Shown: positions 29,720 through 39,500, counted from the first letter of the stretch. The stretch: DNA of 64,000 bases from Rickettsiaceae bacterium (GCA_021323225.1 JAJTCH010000003.1:32141-96140), one strand, 5' to 3'. Notes: a model not told the origin generated them from the letters alone. Numbers and translations: made by a program.

Positions 29720-31141
29720 ATGGCAAATAAAACAACCTATTCCTGCCAGGAATGCGGCACAATTCACAGCAAATGGGCGGGTAAGTGCCCAGATTGCGGC
29801 TCTTGGAATTCTCTGATTGAAGAATATGAATTTGGTGGCGCAGCAAATCGTGATGGTGGTAGCTTGACCACAAATATTTTATCTAACGCAAAAACTACTA
29901 AAGAGAAAGGAAGCAAAATCGAAATGGCCGGTTTGGATTCCGTTGGTATTGATATTCCCCGCATTCAAGTTGGGATTGCGGAGTTGGATAGAGTTTTGGG
30001 CGGCGGGTTGGTAAAGGGCTCGGCGGTTTTGATTGGTGGCGATCCGGGAATTGGTAAATCAACCTTGCTTCTTCAATCAGCAGCCTCTTTGGCAAATTTG
30101 GGTAATAACATTTACTACATTTCTGGTGAAGAGTCGATTGATCAAGTGCGTTTGCGCGCTAAGAGATTGGGCCTGGAAAAGTCAGGTGTGAAATTAGCTT
30201 CCACCACCAATGTCTTGGATATTTTAAAAACCATGGATAATAAAGAGCCGCCAACAGTGGTGATTATTGACTCTATCCAAACTATGTATATTGAAGATTT
30301 ATCTTCTGCTCCGGGCACTGTTTCGCAGGTGAGGGCTTCAGCTGGTGAATTGACCATGCTTGCTAAGCGAAAAAATATCATTCTGGTGATTGTTAGTCAT
30401 GTTACTAAAGACGGGCAAATCGCTGGTCCGAAGGTTCTGGAGCATTTGGTCGATACCGTGCTTTATTTTGAAGGCGAGCGTGGACATCAATTTCGTATTT
30501 TGCGCTCAATCAAAAACCGCTACGGCGCCGCCAATGAAATCGGCGTGTTTGAAATGAATGATATGGGGTTGGCAGAAGTTACTAATCCAAGTGCGTTATT
30601 TTTATCAAGCAGAACTGAAAATATTAGCGGCGCAGCTGTGTTTGCAGGCATGGAAGGCACTAGACCAATTTTAGTTGAGGTGCAGGCTTTAATTACTCCT
30701 TCCTTTATGCCAACACCAAGACGCGCAGTTGTTGGCTGGGATCTAAATCGGTTGGCGATGATTATTGCTATTTTAAATGCCAGATTCGGTTTGAATTTGG
30801 GCGATAAGGAAGTTTATTTAAATGTGGCCGGCGGCTTAAAAATCAATGAACCGGGCGCTGATTTGGCAGTTGCCGCAGCACTAATTTCTGCCGCCCGCGA
30901 TATTCCACTACCCAATAACTGCGCCATCATGGGCGAGCTAGGACTAAGCGGCGAAGTGCGCATGGTTTCTGGTATCGACACCAGATTAAAAGAAGCAGCA
31001 AAACTGGGCTTTGAAAATATTATTGTGCCTAGCGGAGTGGAGAAATTGAAAAGCTGGAAGGGAATTAAAAATAATTTGCAGGAAGTGAATATTCAAACCG
31101 TCTCACATATTCGGGATTTGGCGAGGTTTTTTAGGAAATAA
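29720..31141 (+). CDS. radA: DNA repair protein RadA
   Basis: RecA-like ATPase (473 aa) that processes recombination branches. The N-terminal zinc finger CQECG...CPDCGSWN is intact. Walker A is GGDPGIGKSTLL, Walker B VVIIDSIQTM, the RadA-specific motif KNRYG is present, and a C-terminal Lon-like domain runs from about residue 290 (VYLNVAGGLKINEPGADLAVAAAL). Length is normal. It is divergent from pepP across 49 bases and convergent with the HNH nuclease gene, eight bases away. Confidence 0.97.
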   Translation: MANKTTYSCQECGTIHSKWAGKCPDCGSWNSLIEEYEFGGAANRDGGSLTTNILSNAKTTKEKGSKIEMAGLDSVGIDIPRIQVGIAELDRVLGGGLVKGSAVLIGGDPGIGKSTLLLQSAASLANLGNNIYYISGEESIDQVRLRAKRLGLEKSGVKLASTTNVLDILKTMDNKEPPTVVIIDSIQTMYIEDLSSAPGTVSQVRASAGELTMLAKRKNIILVIVSHVTKDGQIAGPKVLEHLVDTVLYFEGERGHQFRILRSIKNRYGAANEIGVFEMNDMGLAEVTNPSALFLSSRTENISGAAVFAGMEGTRPILVEVQALITPSFMPTPRRAVVGWDLNRLAMIIAILNARFGLNLGDKEVYLNVAGGLKINEPGADLAVAAALISAARDIPLPNNCAIMGELGLSGEVRMVSGIDTRLKEAAKLGFENIIVPSGVEKLKSWKGIKNNLQEVNIQTVSHIRDLARFFRK

Positions 31142-31148
31142 TTTGTTA

Positions 31149-31727
31149 TCATTTTCCTGCTGTTTTGCGAATTATTGGCTGCTTACATTCCTTGTTCTTT
31201 TGACTGATAAAATCTTTTTCTTTCTGATCCATTTCAAGTGCCCACTGTTTTTTAATTTTCTGCCAAATTTTAATGTAATCGCATTGGAATTTTTTATTAG
31301 GCGGCAGCCAATCAGAGGGGTCTTTGTCGCCTTTTGCCCTATTGGCACTTTTATAAACCGCGATTAAAACTTCAGGATTGCTCAGGTCATTAGCATATTT
31401 CATCTTTTTATCTTTTGGCCATTGGTGACCACCACTTCTATCAACTTCCCCAAGCGGAACGAAATGGTCGATATCCAAATCATTTGGATTTGTAAAATAT
31501 TTGTCGGTGTAAGGATCGTGCCATTTGCCTTTAACCACTGCGCATCCTTTTTGATCAAGTGTTACTTTTTCTAAACTCTCAGCAATTAAAACTTCCTGCC
31601 TAGTATTTTGGCAATCTTTGTCGGCATCTATCCAGTGTTTGTAATCACTTCTTGAATAGTGATAAACCACAGTTGTAGACATAACAATTGCTGCTACTAC
31701 CGTTGTAATCTTTTTTGCTTTTGGCAT
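31149..31727 (-). CDS. Membrane-anchored or secreted HNH-family nuclease
   Basis: A 192-residue protein with an N-terminal hydrophobic segment (KKITTVVAAIVMSTTVVY), so the domain likely faces the periplasm or outside. The nuclease region has LDIDHFVPLGEVDRSGG with the HNH-type Asp-His, then YANDLSNPEVLIAVYKSANRAKGDKDPSDWLPP, as in DUF1524/GmrSD-type HNH proteins. The frame opens at a GTG (31793) inside the upstream dipeptidase gene; the ATG at 31727 puts the hydrophobic segment at the terminus and is preferred. Possible roles are DNA scavenging or a surface toxin; no immunity gene is evident. Confidence 0.75.
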   Translation of the reverse strand: MPKAKKITTVVAAIVMSTTVVYHYSRSDYKHWIDADKDCQNTRQEVLIAESLEKVTLDQKGCAVVKGKWHDPYTDKYFTNPNDLDIDHFVPLGEVDRSGGHQWPKDKKMKYANDLSNPEVLIAVYKSANRAKGDKDPSDWLPPNKKFQCDYIKIWQKIKKQWALEMDQKEKDFISQKNKECKQPIIRKTAGK

Positions 31728-31770
31728 TTTCTTAATTAGTGATGGAACTGAGATAGAATTTGAATTCGTG

Positions 31771-32304
31771 CTATCGAATAATCGGATAATCACGGCAATT
31801 AGGAAGCTGGTAATGCCACCATTCCTTGCTGTAAAAATCCCATCCGGCAGTCATCATGATGCCGAATAAAATATAGCGGTTTTTTTGGGCGAGGGCGGAG
31901 ATTTCGGTGCTGCCATGGGCTGCCAGATCGGTGAAATTGTCAAAATCAGTTCCCATATCCAACTCTTTTCCTGATTCATCAATTAAAGTTAGATCAACTG
32001 CCACGCCTCTGCAATGTGGAACGGCGCCTGTTTTTGGATTGGAAACAAAACCTCCGTCAGGGAATTTTTCAAATAAAAATTCTTGTGAGGTGATTGGGCG
32101 GAAGGCGTCAAAAATTTTGAATCTCAAACCTTGAATTTTTGCTAACTTGATTGCTTTTACTAATGCTTGTGCCGCGTCTTTATGCAAAGAGGAATGTGGC
32201 TGATCATAAATTTTTTCGCCGGTGACATTGTTGTTGGTGGCATATCTGATATCAAGCTCGACATCAAAACCATTTTCTTTATTGATCGGGATTAGGTCTT
32301 GCAT
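31771..32304 (-). CDS. D-alanyl-D-alanine dipeptidase, VanX/DdpX family
   Basis: Zinc dipeptidase of family M15D (177 aa). Motifs are the substrate Arg region FKIFDAFRP, the zinc site VPHCRGVAVDLTL (His and Asp), and the C-terminal EWWHY with the catalytic Glu and third zinc His. The usual SxHxxG reads VPHCRG. No signal peptide is seen, so it acts in the cytosol, probably on D-Ala-D-Ala from wall turnover. No vanH or vanA neighbour exists, so a resistance role is unlikely. It lies ten bases downstream of hemJ on the same strand. Confidence 0.88.
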   Translation of the reverse strand: MQDLIPINKENGFDVELDIRYATNNNVTGEKIYDQPHSSLHKDAAQALVKAIKLAKIQGLRFKIFDAFRPITSQEFLFEKFPDGGFVSNPKTGAVPHCRGVAVDLTLIDESGKELDMGTDFDNFTDLAAHGSTEISALAQKNRYILFGIMMTAGWDFYSKEWWHYQLPNCRDYPIIR

Positions 32305-32313
32305 ATTTGCCTC

Positions 32314-32742
32314 CTAAAAAGGTTTTAAAATTACTAGAAAAATTATAGCAACCATCAGCAAGGTTGGTACTTCATTGATGATGCGGTAAAATTTTTCACT
32401 TCTTTGATTTATGCCTTGTTCAAAATTTTTGCGGCATTTGGCAAGAAAGCCGTGGAAGCCAGCTAGGATGATAACAAGAGTAATTTTAGCATGAAGCCAA
32501 CCACCGCTGAAACCAACAATATGAATCAACCAAAAACCAAAAATGAAAGTTGCGATCATTGCCGGGTTCATGATAAGACGCAGCAGTTTTTTTTCCATTA
32601 TTTGTAAGGTTAGATCAAGTTCTTCGCCAGTTTTTGCTTTGGTGTGATAGACAAAAAGTCGTGGCAAATAAAGCAGGCCGCACATCCAGGAAATAACAGC
32701 GATGATGTGAAGAGATTTGATGATGGGGTAGAGATTTTCCAT
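32314..32742 (-). CDS. hemJ: Protoporphyrinogen oxidase HemJ
   Basis: Four-helix inner-membrane protein (142 aa) oxidising protoporphyrinogen IX in heme synthesis, the usual form in alphaproteobacteria. It begins with the conserved block IKSLHIIAVISWMCGLLYLPRLFVYH, continues with MEKKLLRLIMNPAM and GGWLHAKI, and has the conserved RxxNEVPT near the C-terminus (RIINEVPTLLMV). Length is typical. It is followed on the same strand by the VanX-type dipeptidase. Confidence 0.93.
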   Translation of the reverse strand: MENLYPIIKSLHIIAVISWMCGLLYLPRLFVYHTKAKTGEELDLTLQIMEKKLLRLIMNPAMIATFIFGFWLIHIVGFSGGWLHAKITLVIILAGFHGFLAKCRKNFEQGINQRSEKFYRIINEVPTLLMVAIIFLVILKPF

Positions 32743-32802
32743 TTTTGGGTGGATTTTTAGGTGCTGTTTGGAATCGATTAAATCTCCTTTTTGATTTTCG
32801 AT

Positions 32803-32842
32803 CTAGATTTTCTAGGGCAACAAATCGCTCAAGAAAATCTAG
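32803..32842. repeat. Inverted repeat in the gap upstream of hemJ
   Basis: An 11-bp perfect stem, CTAGATTTTCT (32803-32813) and AGAAAATCTAG (32832-32842), with an 18-base spacer. It is flanked on the right by another short palindrome (TCTAGAGCTAGA, 32839-32850). It sits between the small Gly-rich reading frame and hemJ on the - strand. No T-run is next to it, so a regulator site or transcript stabiliser is as likely as a terminator. Confidence 0.5.
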
Positions 32843-32960
32843 AGCTAGAATGAAAAGCGTGGAGAGTAAAAATTGCAAAATTCTATCGAACTAAATTGGT
32901 GAATTTTTGCAAGAATGATAAGGCGAAAATGAGAAAATAAATAGAGATTATAATAAAGCG

Positions 32961-33161
32961 CTATCTATCCCCACCACTGCCACCTTTAAATTTCGGCACA
33001 CTAATCGATTTCATTTTATGACCAGAGCCAGAAGCTGCAGCCGAACCTCTCTTGCCGCCTTTACCACCCCTGTTATTATGCGGATCATTGTTAAAAGGAG
33101 ATGCCGGCTTTTTGAAAATTACCGGTTTTTGATCATCAGTTTTTGTTGTGTTATTCGTCAT
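32961..33161 (-). CDS. Possible small Gly/Lys-rich basic protein (66 aa)
   Basis: A 66-residue reading frame rich in Gly, Ser, Asn and Lys. A central stretch is GGKGGKRGSAAASGSGHK and the end is PKFKGGSGGDR. It would be basic and disordered. There is no clear ribosome-binding site and no recognised family. It fills an otherwise empty gap on the same strand as its neighbours, which is modest support for a real gene. Confidence 0.35.
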   Translation of the reverse strand: MTNNTTKTDDQKPVIFKKPASPFNNDPHNNRGGKGGKRGSAAASGSGHKMKSISVPKFKGGSGGDR

Positions 33162-33257
33162 AATTATAATTTTAATTTTATAGGACTCGTATCGGATTGT
33201 GGTTTATAACCGTGCACCAATTGTCAAATGTTTTGTCTACATATCTCGTAAGATTTG

Positions 33258-34049
33258 TTAGGGCATCTTATTACTATCTACTTTTGATAGAGCTACTGAA
33301 TCTGGAGTTGCTGATATCGGTAGAGGACAAGTAAATTTGCAAGGTATGTATTGGGTAAAAATAAAAATTAAAAATCCTAAAATGCCCATAACCAATCCAG
33401 TAGAAGAAATAATAATCGAATAAAAGCCAATATCTTTTGTCTCCAGAATGAATTTATAAAGAGACCAAATAGAAGCTGCAGATGCCAAAAATATTGCAAA
33501 ACTGAAAAGCATCATCGTCACCATAAAAATCCACGAAACTAATTTTTCAGCTTTTCCAGAGGAGTATCCGATAAAGCGTGGCGTCAAAAGATCGATCCAC
33601 AGGCCGTTATCTTTCAAATGAACTAGTGCCATATTTACTAGATCGGTTCCAACTAGTCTGTGAATTACAGCATATCTTATCCGGGAGAATAGTATTATGT
33701 TCAAGCTATAAATAGAGAAACCAAAAATATTTAAACCAAGAAACAAACAAATTATTTCTGCTGACGCTGGAATATTTTGAAGTCCAAAACCTGCTATTGA
33801 TAAATTCAGTTGAATTCCTCGCATATAAAATAATGCTAAAGAATTCAATATTAGTAATGTTGTAAAAGTTTTAGAGTATGTTCTTAGAGAGTTAGCTTCT
33901 TGTCTAAGAAGACCTTGTATGTATTCAAAGTTAAAAAAACGCTTAGGATTACAATCTATCTCTGATTCAAATCCAAACATTGCGCGCTCTATTGGAGTCT
34001 TCCAAAAAGAGTGTTTATGTTCTGATTTTGTGTTTTTTGTAGTAGTCAT
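33258..34049 (-). CDS. Uncharacterised membrane protein with four predicted membrane helices
   Basis: A 263-residue protein. The charged N-terminal 60 residues (FWKTPIERAMFGFESEIDCNP onward) precede about four hydrophobic helices near residues 63-80, 92-122, 178-200 and 212-240. The second pair is separated by a soluble loop (about 125-175) containing RLVGTDLVNMALVHLKDNG. The C-terminal tail is short and cysteine-containing. No family is recognised. It lies 27 bases downstream of ilvD on the same strand. Confidence 0.6.
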   Translation of the reverse strand: MTTTKNTKSEHKHSFWKTPIERAMFGFESEIDCNPKRFFNFEYIQGLLRQEANSLRTYSKTFTTLLILNSLALFYMRGIQLNLSIAGFGLQNIPASAEIICLFLGLNIFGFSIYSLNIILFSRIRYAVIHRLVGTDLVNMALVHLKDNGLWIDLLTPRFIGYSSGKAEKLVSWIFMVTMMLFSFAIFLASAASIWSLYKFILETKDIGFYSIIISSTGLVMGILGFLIFIFTQYIPCKFTCPLPISATPDSVALSKVDSNKMP

Positions 34050-34076
34050 TATTTCTACAATACTTCTAAACAGATT

Positions 34077-35822
34077 TTAAATATCAGCGTAACATTTAGT
34101 TTCAGCTTTAGCGCCCGGATGAGTCACAGCACCAAATCTCGCGCTGCCAACAGTTTGAGTATATTTCCACAAAGTTCCGGTGGTGTAATCACTTTGCTTC
34201 TTTTGCCATTTTTGTTTTCTTGCTTGCAGCTCCTCTTCCGATAAATCAACATCAATTGTGCCATTGATTGCATCGAGGGTAATTTTATCGCCGTTTTTTA
34301 ATAAGGCGATGGTGCCGCCGTCATAGGCTTCTGGGCTGATATGGCCAACGCAAAAGCCGCGCGTGCCGCCGGAAAATCTGCCATCGGTAATTAGTGCAAC
34401 TTTATCACCCATTCCTTGTCCGTAAATTGCTGCTGTGGTTGCAAGCATTTCACGCATTCCCGGGCCGCCTTTCGGGCCTTCATATCTAATCACCAAAACA
34501 TCGCCTGCTTTATATTGTTTGTTTTCAACTGCTTTGAAACAGTCTTCCTCAGTGTCAAATACAAGAGCGCTGCCGGTGAATTTTTGCTTTTCTTTGCTCA
34601 TTCCAGCAACTTTTACAATTGCGCCGTCCGGAGCTAAATTGCCTTTTAAAACTACTACGCCGCCGGTTGGAGAAAGTGGCTTTTCTGGTTTGTAAACCAC
34701 ATCTTGCTTTTCATTAAATTTTATATCGCGCAAATTTTCTGCCATAGTTTTGCCAGTTACTGTCATGCAATCGCCATGAATAAATCCGGCATCAAGCAGA
34801 ATTTTTAAAATCATTTGTACACCACCGGCTTCATATAAATCTTTGGCGACATATTTTCCACCTGGTTTCATATCAGCAATATATGGAGTTTTTTTGAAGA
34901 TTTCTCCGACTGCAAAAATATCAAAATCAATTCCGCATTCTGCTGCAATTGCTGGTAAATGTAGTGCTGCGTTAGTTGAGCCTCCGGTTGCGGCAACGAT
35001 TGTTGCAGCATTTTCTAAGGCCTTTTTGGTAACAATATCTCTTGGGCGAATATTATTTTTGATCAATTCAACAACAGCTAAACCTGATTGGTAAGCATAT
35101 TCATCTCTTGAAGTGTAAGGTGCAGGAGCGCCAGATGAGCCGGGAAGTGCCAGGCCGATTGCCTCACTAACGCAAGCCATTGTGTTGGCAGTGAATTGGC
35201 CACCGCAAGCGCCAGCAGAAGGACAGGCTGCTTTTGATAAAGCCTTTAAATCTTCAATAGTCATTTTGCCTGCATCATGTTGTCCAACGCCTTCAAACAC
35301 ATCAACGATAGTCACGTCTTTGCCTTTAAATTTGCCCGGCAAAATTGAGCCGCCATACATAAAAACACTTGGAACATTAAGCCTGCACATTGCCATCATC
35401 ATGCCTGGCAAAGATTTATCGCAGCCAGCTAAACCAACCAAGGCATCATAGCAATGGCCACGCATAGTCAGTTCAATTGAATCGGCAATTACTTCGCGTG
35501 AAACAAGAGATGATTTCATGCCTTGATGACCATTAGCGATGCCGTCTGTAACTGTGATGGTGGTGAATTCTCTTGGAGTTGCCCCAGCTTCCTTCACGCC
35601 TTTTTTAACCGGTTGAGCCTGGCGTTGCAAAGCGATGTTGCAAGGAGCAGCCTCATTCCACGCACTAACTACGCCGACAAAAGGTTTTTGCAAATCATCT
35701 TCGGAAAGTCCTTGCGGATATAAATCGGTTTGGATGTTGTAAAGCATTGTCTTCCTTGCTTCGCAACCATGGGAGTTGGTTACATAGCGGGATGGGAGTT
35801 TTGATTTATCGAATTGAGGCAT
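34077..35822 (-). CDS. ilvD: Dihydroxy-acid dehydratase
   Basis: Iron-sulfur dehydratase (581 aa) for the penultimate step of valine and isoleucine synthesis. The cluster and metal sites are seen in [16 protein letters not shown] and [16 protein letters not shown], with [13 protein letters not shown] and the C-terminal [20 protein letters not shown]. The start [15 protein letters not shown] is canonical. leuC and cimA elsewhere in the window belong to the same branched-chain network, but the genes are scattered rather than in one operon. A palindromic element lies upstream. Confidence 0.96.
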   Translation of the reverse strand: MPQFDKSKLPSRYVTNSHGCEARKTMLYNIQTDLYPQGLSEDDLQKPFVGVVSAWNEAAPCNIALQRQAQPVKKGVKEAGATPREFTTITVTDGIANGHQGMKSSLVSREVIADSIELTMRGHCYDALVGLAGCDKSLPGMMMAMCRLNVPSVFMYGGSILPGKFKGKDVTIVDVFEGVGQHDAGKMTIEDLKALSKAACPSAGACGGQFTANTMACVSEAIGLALPGSSGAPAPYTSRDEYAYQSGLAVVELIKNNIRPRDIVTKKALENAATIVAATGGSTNAALHLPAIAAECGIDFDIFAVGEIFKKTPYIADMKPGGKYVAKDLYEAGGVQMILKILLDAGFIHGDCMTVTGKTMAENLRDIKFNEKQDVVYKPEKPLSPTGGVVVLKGNLAPDGAIVKVAGMSKEKQKFTGSALVFDTEEDCFKAVENKQYKAGDVLVIRYEGPKGGPGMREMLATTAAIYGQGMGDKVALITDGRFSGGTRGFCVGHISPEAYDGGTIALLKNGDKITLDAINGTIDVDLSEEELQARKQKWQKKQSDYTTGTLWKYTQTVGSARFGAVTHPGAKAETKCYADI

Positions 35823-35867
35823 GGCTTAGTATTGGTGTATGATTATTTGAAGTGGTTCCTGGTTTAA

Positions 35868-35983
35868 TCACTCCTGGATTGCCACGTCGCTTCGCTCCTC
35901 GCAATGACGATGTTGGAAAGTTTGGTAACAATTCTCAAGGCCGTCATTGCGAGGAGCGAAGCGACGTGGCAATCCAGGAGTGA
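35868..35983. repeat. Palindromic element, CATTGC family, outward GGATTGCC arrangement
   Basis: Two 42-base arms (35868-35909 and 35942-35983) are exact reverse complements with a 32-base spacer. The right arm runs CGTCATTGCGAGGAGCG, then AAGCGACGTGGCAATCCAGG. Each arm alone also has ATTGC and GCAAT ends that can pair. It sits in the gap between the gcvPB stop and the ilvD start and ends nine bases before the gcvPB stop codon. Confidence 0.92.
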
Positions 35984-35992
35984 AGCCTGAGA

Positions 35993-37477
35993 TTAGTTTG
36001 ATTCTTCCATCCAAGTAAGAATCGGAGTCTTAGCGGCTTTAACTTCGTCCAATCTTCTTCTTGGAGTAGAAACTGGATAAGAATGGAACTTGTCGCCGTT
36101 ACCATTTTCAATTTCCTTGGCGATATAAATCATGGTGTTGATGAATTGATCAACTGATTCTTTAGTTTCAGTTTCGGTTGGTTCAATCAACATGGCGCCA
36201 GAAACTACAAGTGGGAAGAAAACTGTCATTGGGTGGAAGCCATATTCAACTAGAGCTTTAGCGATATCTAAGGTGCTGATATTTTTAGCTTTTTGCAATC
36301 TATCAGTTAGCAAACATTCATGCATGCAATTGCCAGAGAAAGGCACGTGATAATAATTTTTGAGTTTTGCCAAAACATAATTAGCAGATAAAACTGCGTC
36401 TTCAGCAACTTTTTGTAAACCGTCTGTGCCATGAGAAAGCATGTAAGACAAGGCGCGAACCATCATGCCGAATTGTCCGTTAAAGCCTTTAACTTTACCG
36501 ACAGAATTTTTCGGGCTGATAAATTTGAATTGGTCGCCATCTTTTGCAACTTGTGGAGAAGGCAAAAATTCTGCCAATTCTTTTCTAACTGCAATTGGTC
36601 CAGAACCAGGGCCACCGCCACCATGTGGAGTTGAGAAGGTTTTATGCAGGTTAAAATGCATAACATCCACACCCAAATCTGCCGGTCTAACCTTGCCGAC
36701 AATGGCGTTAAAATTGGCGCCGTCGCAATAAAAATAAGCGCCGATTTTGTGAATTTCGTCAGCAATTTCACGAATTTTTGGCTCAAATTTTCCGCAAGTG
36801 TTAGGATTGGTAAGCATGATGCCTGCTATATCAGTACCATGTTCGGTAATTAATTTTTTGAAAGCATCAAAATCAACCAAACCTTCTTTATCAGATGGCA
36901 CAACTTTGATTTGATAACCGCACACTGCTGCAGTTGCTGGGTTAGTGCCATGAGCAGAATCTGGAATTAAAACAATTTTCCTGGCCGAACCTTTTGCCAT
37001 CAAAGCTTTTCTAATTACCAACATTCCGGCCAATTCGCCTTGAGCGCCGGCGGCTGGAGCCAGAGAAACGGCATCAAGCCCAGTTAAAGTTGCTAACCAA
37101 TATTGCAAATTATGCATCAATTCCAAAGCACCTTGAACGGTTGATTCGTCTTGCAAAGGATGAATATTGGCAAAGCCAGCCAAACGCGCCACTTTTTCAT
37201 TTAAACGCGGATTATGTTTCATGGTGCAAGAACCAAGCGGATAAAAACCGCCATCAATAGAATAATTTTGTTGCGATAAACGCACAAAATGACGAATTAC
37301 CTGAGGTTCATTCACCTGCGGCAAACCGATTTCCGCCCTAGGCTTTTGTCCGGTTTTTAATTCAAAATTTGCAACTTCTGGTAAATCCACGCCAATAGCG
37401 CCTTTGCGACTTTGTTTGATTAGAAGCTCAGTAGAGTTGTTTAAACCAACTTGAGAAGGAATGAAATTTTCAGCCAT
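35993..37477 (-). CDS. gcvPB: Glycine dehydrogenase (decarboxylating) subunit 2
   Basis: PLP-carrying half of the split P-protein (494 aa) of the glycine cleavage system, which releases CO2 and passes the aminomethyl group to the H-protein. The PLP Lys lies in FNLHKTFSTPHGGGGPGSGP. Other blocks are GFYPLGSCTMKHNPR, PAAGAQGELAGML, DSAHGTNPATA and CDGANFNAIVG. It is 43 bases downstream of gcvPA. gcvT and gcvH are not in the window. Confidence 0.96.
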   Translation of the reverse strand: MAENFIPSQVGLNNSTELLIKQSRKGAIGVDLPEVANFELKTGQKPRAEIGLPQVNEPQVIRHFVRLSQQNYSIDGGFYPLGSCTMKHNPRLNEKVARLAGFANIHPLQDESTVQGALELMHNLQYWLATLTGLDAVSLAPAAGAQGELAGMLVIRKALMAKGSARKIVLIPDSAHGTNPATAAVCGYQIKVVPSDKEGLVDFDAFKKLITEHGTDIAGIMLTNPNTCGKFEPKIREIADEIHKIGAYFYCDGANFNAIVGKVRPADLGVDVMHFNLHKTFSTPHGGGGPGSGPIAVRKELAEFLPSPQVAKDGDQFKFISPKNSVGKVKGFNGQFGMMVRALSYMLSHGTDGLQKVAEDAVLSANYVLAKLKNYYHVPFSGNCMHECLLTDRLQKAKNISTLDIAKALVEYGFHPMTVFFPLVVSGAMLIEPTETETKESVDQFINTMIYIAKEIENGNGDKFHSYPVSTPRRRLDEVKAAKTPILTWMEESN

Positions 37478-37520
37478 AATTTAAAAAATTTGCGTGTGAA
37501 ATTAGATAATGTCGTGTGAT

Positions 37521-38816
37521 TTATTTTAGGATTTCTGCTAGTTCTTTAGCAAAAATTTCTATATCATTTTCAGAAGTTAGCTCAGTTGCTGCAACCAACA
37601 ATTTATTACCTTCAAGCGCTAAGCCACCAATAATATTTTTTTCCAATAATTTTTTATTTACTGCAAAAGAATCTTTAGAAAGTTCGATGGTGAATTCGTT
37701 GAAGAAATTTTTATTTAAGATTTTCACGCCGCCAACTTTTGCAAGTTTTGCAGCTAAATCACAGGCTTTTTTATGATTGATTAAAGCTAGATGTTTGAAG
37801 CCAATTTCACCTAAAAGCATGGAATGGATGGTGAAGGCAGTGGCACATAGGCCTTGATTGGAGCAGATATTAGAAGTGGCTTTTTCGCGGCGGATATGTT
37901 GTTCTCTGGCGTTTAGCGTTAAGACATAACCTGGCTTGCCATCTTCGTCAGTTGTGAGGCCGCAAATTCTGCCTGGCATTTGGCGAACATCGGATTTTTT
38001 GCAGGCAAAGAAACCTAAATGTGGGCCACCGAAATTCATTCCAACGCCAACTGAAGAAGCTTCTCCAACCACAATATCAGCCATTTTTGGGGCTTCTAGC
38101 AAACCAAGAGAAAGAATTTCAGTTACTACGACAATCATTAGGGCACCAGCTGCATCGCATTTTTTTCTAACTTCAGCGAGATCAGCAATATTGCCATGAA
38201 AATCAGGATAGCTAACTATAACGCAGGCAGTTTTTTCATCCAAATTTTGATTAATTTCTGCTCCGGCTAAATCGGTGTAAGTGCTAAGAACATTTTTGTA
38301 GTCAGCATTTAGAGCATTGTGGAGATAAATATTTTTACGGTCTTTTTTAATTCTAAGTGTCATCAAAACTGCTTCTGCAAGAGCTGTTGCGCCATCATAC
38401 ATTGAGGCGTTAGCAACTTCCATCCCGGTTAAAAGGGCGATGGTGCTTTGAAATTGAAAGATGGTTGCCAAAGTGCCTTGAGCAATTTCTGGCTGATAAG
38501 GAGTGTAGGAAGTTAAAAATTCTGACCTTTGAATGATATGGTCAACGGCGGCTGGAATATGGTGATTATAGCATCCGGCGCCAAGAAAAAACGGCGCTGA
38601 ATTTGCCGGGCGATTTTTTTTACTTAAATTGCTAAGAAAATTCTCAACTTCAATTTCACCTTGATGGTTAGGTAATCCGGAAATTGGTTTTTTTAAAAGA
38701 ACATCTTTAGGAACTGCGTCATATAAATCGTCAATTGAAGAAATGCCAGGCACGCTAGTGCCGATTTCTTTTAGCATCTCATCATGATCTTGCTTTGTAA
38801 GTGCCAAATAACGCAT
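37521..38816 (-). CDS. gcvPA: Glycine dehydrogenase (decarboxylating) subunit 1
   Basis: Partner half of the split glycine decarboxylase (431 aa). Recognisable blocks are FLGAGCYNHHIPAAV, SEFLTSYTPYQPEIAQGTLATIFQFQ, NASMYDGATALAEA, FGGPHLGFFACK, RQMPGRICG and TLNAREQHIRREKATSNICSNQ. A two-gene P-protein is found in many bacteria, while E. coli has one fused chain. The 205-base gap upstream (38817-39021), shared with the divergent ridA-like gene, was read for a glycine riboswitch and none was recognised. Confidence 0.96.
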   Translation of the reverse strand: MRYLALTKQDHDEMLKEIGTSVPGISSIDDLYDAVPKDVLLKKPISGLPNHQGEIEVENFLSNLSKKNRPANSAPFFLGAGCYNHHIPAAVDHIIQRSEFLTSYTPYQPEIAQGTLATIFQFQSTIALLTGMEVANASMYDGATALAEAVLMTLRIKKDRKNIYLHNALNADYKNVLSTYTDLAGAEINQNLDEKTACVIVSYPDFHGNIADLAEVRKKCDAAGALMIVVVTEILSLGLLEAPKMADIVVGEASSVGVGMNFGGPHLGFFACKKSDVRQMPGRICGLTTDEDGKPGYVLTLNAREQHIRREKATSNICSNQGLCATAFTIHSMLLGEIGFKHLALINHKKACDLAAKLAKVGGVKILNKNFFNEFTIELSKDSFAVNKKLLEKNIIGGLALEGNKLLVAATELTSENDIEIFAKELAEILK

Positions 38817-39021
38817 ATAAGTTTAGGGGAATTGAAGTTGATTTTGCTTAGAGCATGTCTCTAAAAAGACGGCGCAGTCTATTCATTATTTGCCAATAAT
38901 TCAACAGCTTTGTGCAAAATTTGTCTTGAGAGATTTTGCCAAATAAAAGGTGGAAATTTTTGGTTTTAAATGCAATTATCTGACCACTCACTTCTTATAA
39001 CCACTTCAACTAATCCAAATA

Positions 39022-39492
39022 ATGTCCAGCAAAATAGATCAAAAACTCAAATCACTTAATATTGACTTGCCAGCACCTATAGCGCCGGTTGCAAATTATG
39101 TGCCTTTTGTAAAAACCGGTAACCAAATTTTCATTTCCGGTCAATTGCCGATTGAAAATGGTGAGGTGAAGTTTGTCGGTAAATTGGGTGAAAATATTTC
39201 TATTGAAGACGGACAAAAAGCTGCGCGCATTTGCGCCATCAATCTTCTTGCCAATTTAAAAATTGCTTGCGATGGCGATTTGGACAAGGTTGTTAAATGC
39301 GTTAAGCTCGGCATTTTTGTTAATGCAACTCCTGATTTTGCTAACCATCCGGTTGTTGCTAACGGCGCTTCAGATTTAATGGTGGAAGTTTTTGGTGATG
39401 CTGGCAAACATGCCAGATTTGCTATGGGCGCTGGTTCTCTGCCTCGCGGTGTTTCTGTTGAAGTTGACGCGGTTTTTGAAATTAAAGCTTAA
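39022..39492 (+). CDS. RidA family protein (YjgF/YER057c/UK114)
   Basis: A 156-residue protein of the Rid superfamily, whose RidA members hydrolyse reactive enamine/imine intermediates made by PLP enzymes such as threonine dehydratase. Landmarks are [18 protein letters not shown], the central helix [15 protein letters not shown], and the C-terminal [25 protein letters not shown]. The catalytic-type Arg before GV is present (LPRGVSVE). This longer form is a subgroup distinct from the 128-residue RidA, so the exact substrate is open. It leads a + strand run with the VOC gene, mlaA and mlaC. Confidence 0.85.
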   Translation: MSSKIDQKLKSLNIDLPAPIAPVANYVPFVKTGNQIFISGQLPIENGEVKFVGKLGENISIEDGQKAARICAINLLANLKIACDGDLDKVVKCVKLGIFVNATPDFANHPVVANGASDLMVEVFGDAGKHARFAMGAGSLPRGVSVEVDAVFEIKA

Positions 39493-39500
39493 AATTTATC

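Noticed and set aside
31771..32304. Vancomycin-type resistance from the VanX-like gene
   Set aside because: No vanH, vanA/B ligase or vanRS genes are present; DdpX-like dipeptidases are common in Gram-negative bacteria for D-Ala-D-Ala use.
38817..39021. Possible glycine riboswitch upstream of gcvPA
   Set aside because: The gap was read on the - strand for the paired glycine aptamer pattern and no such conserved core was found.
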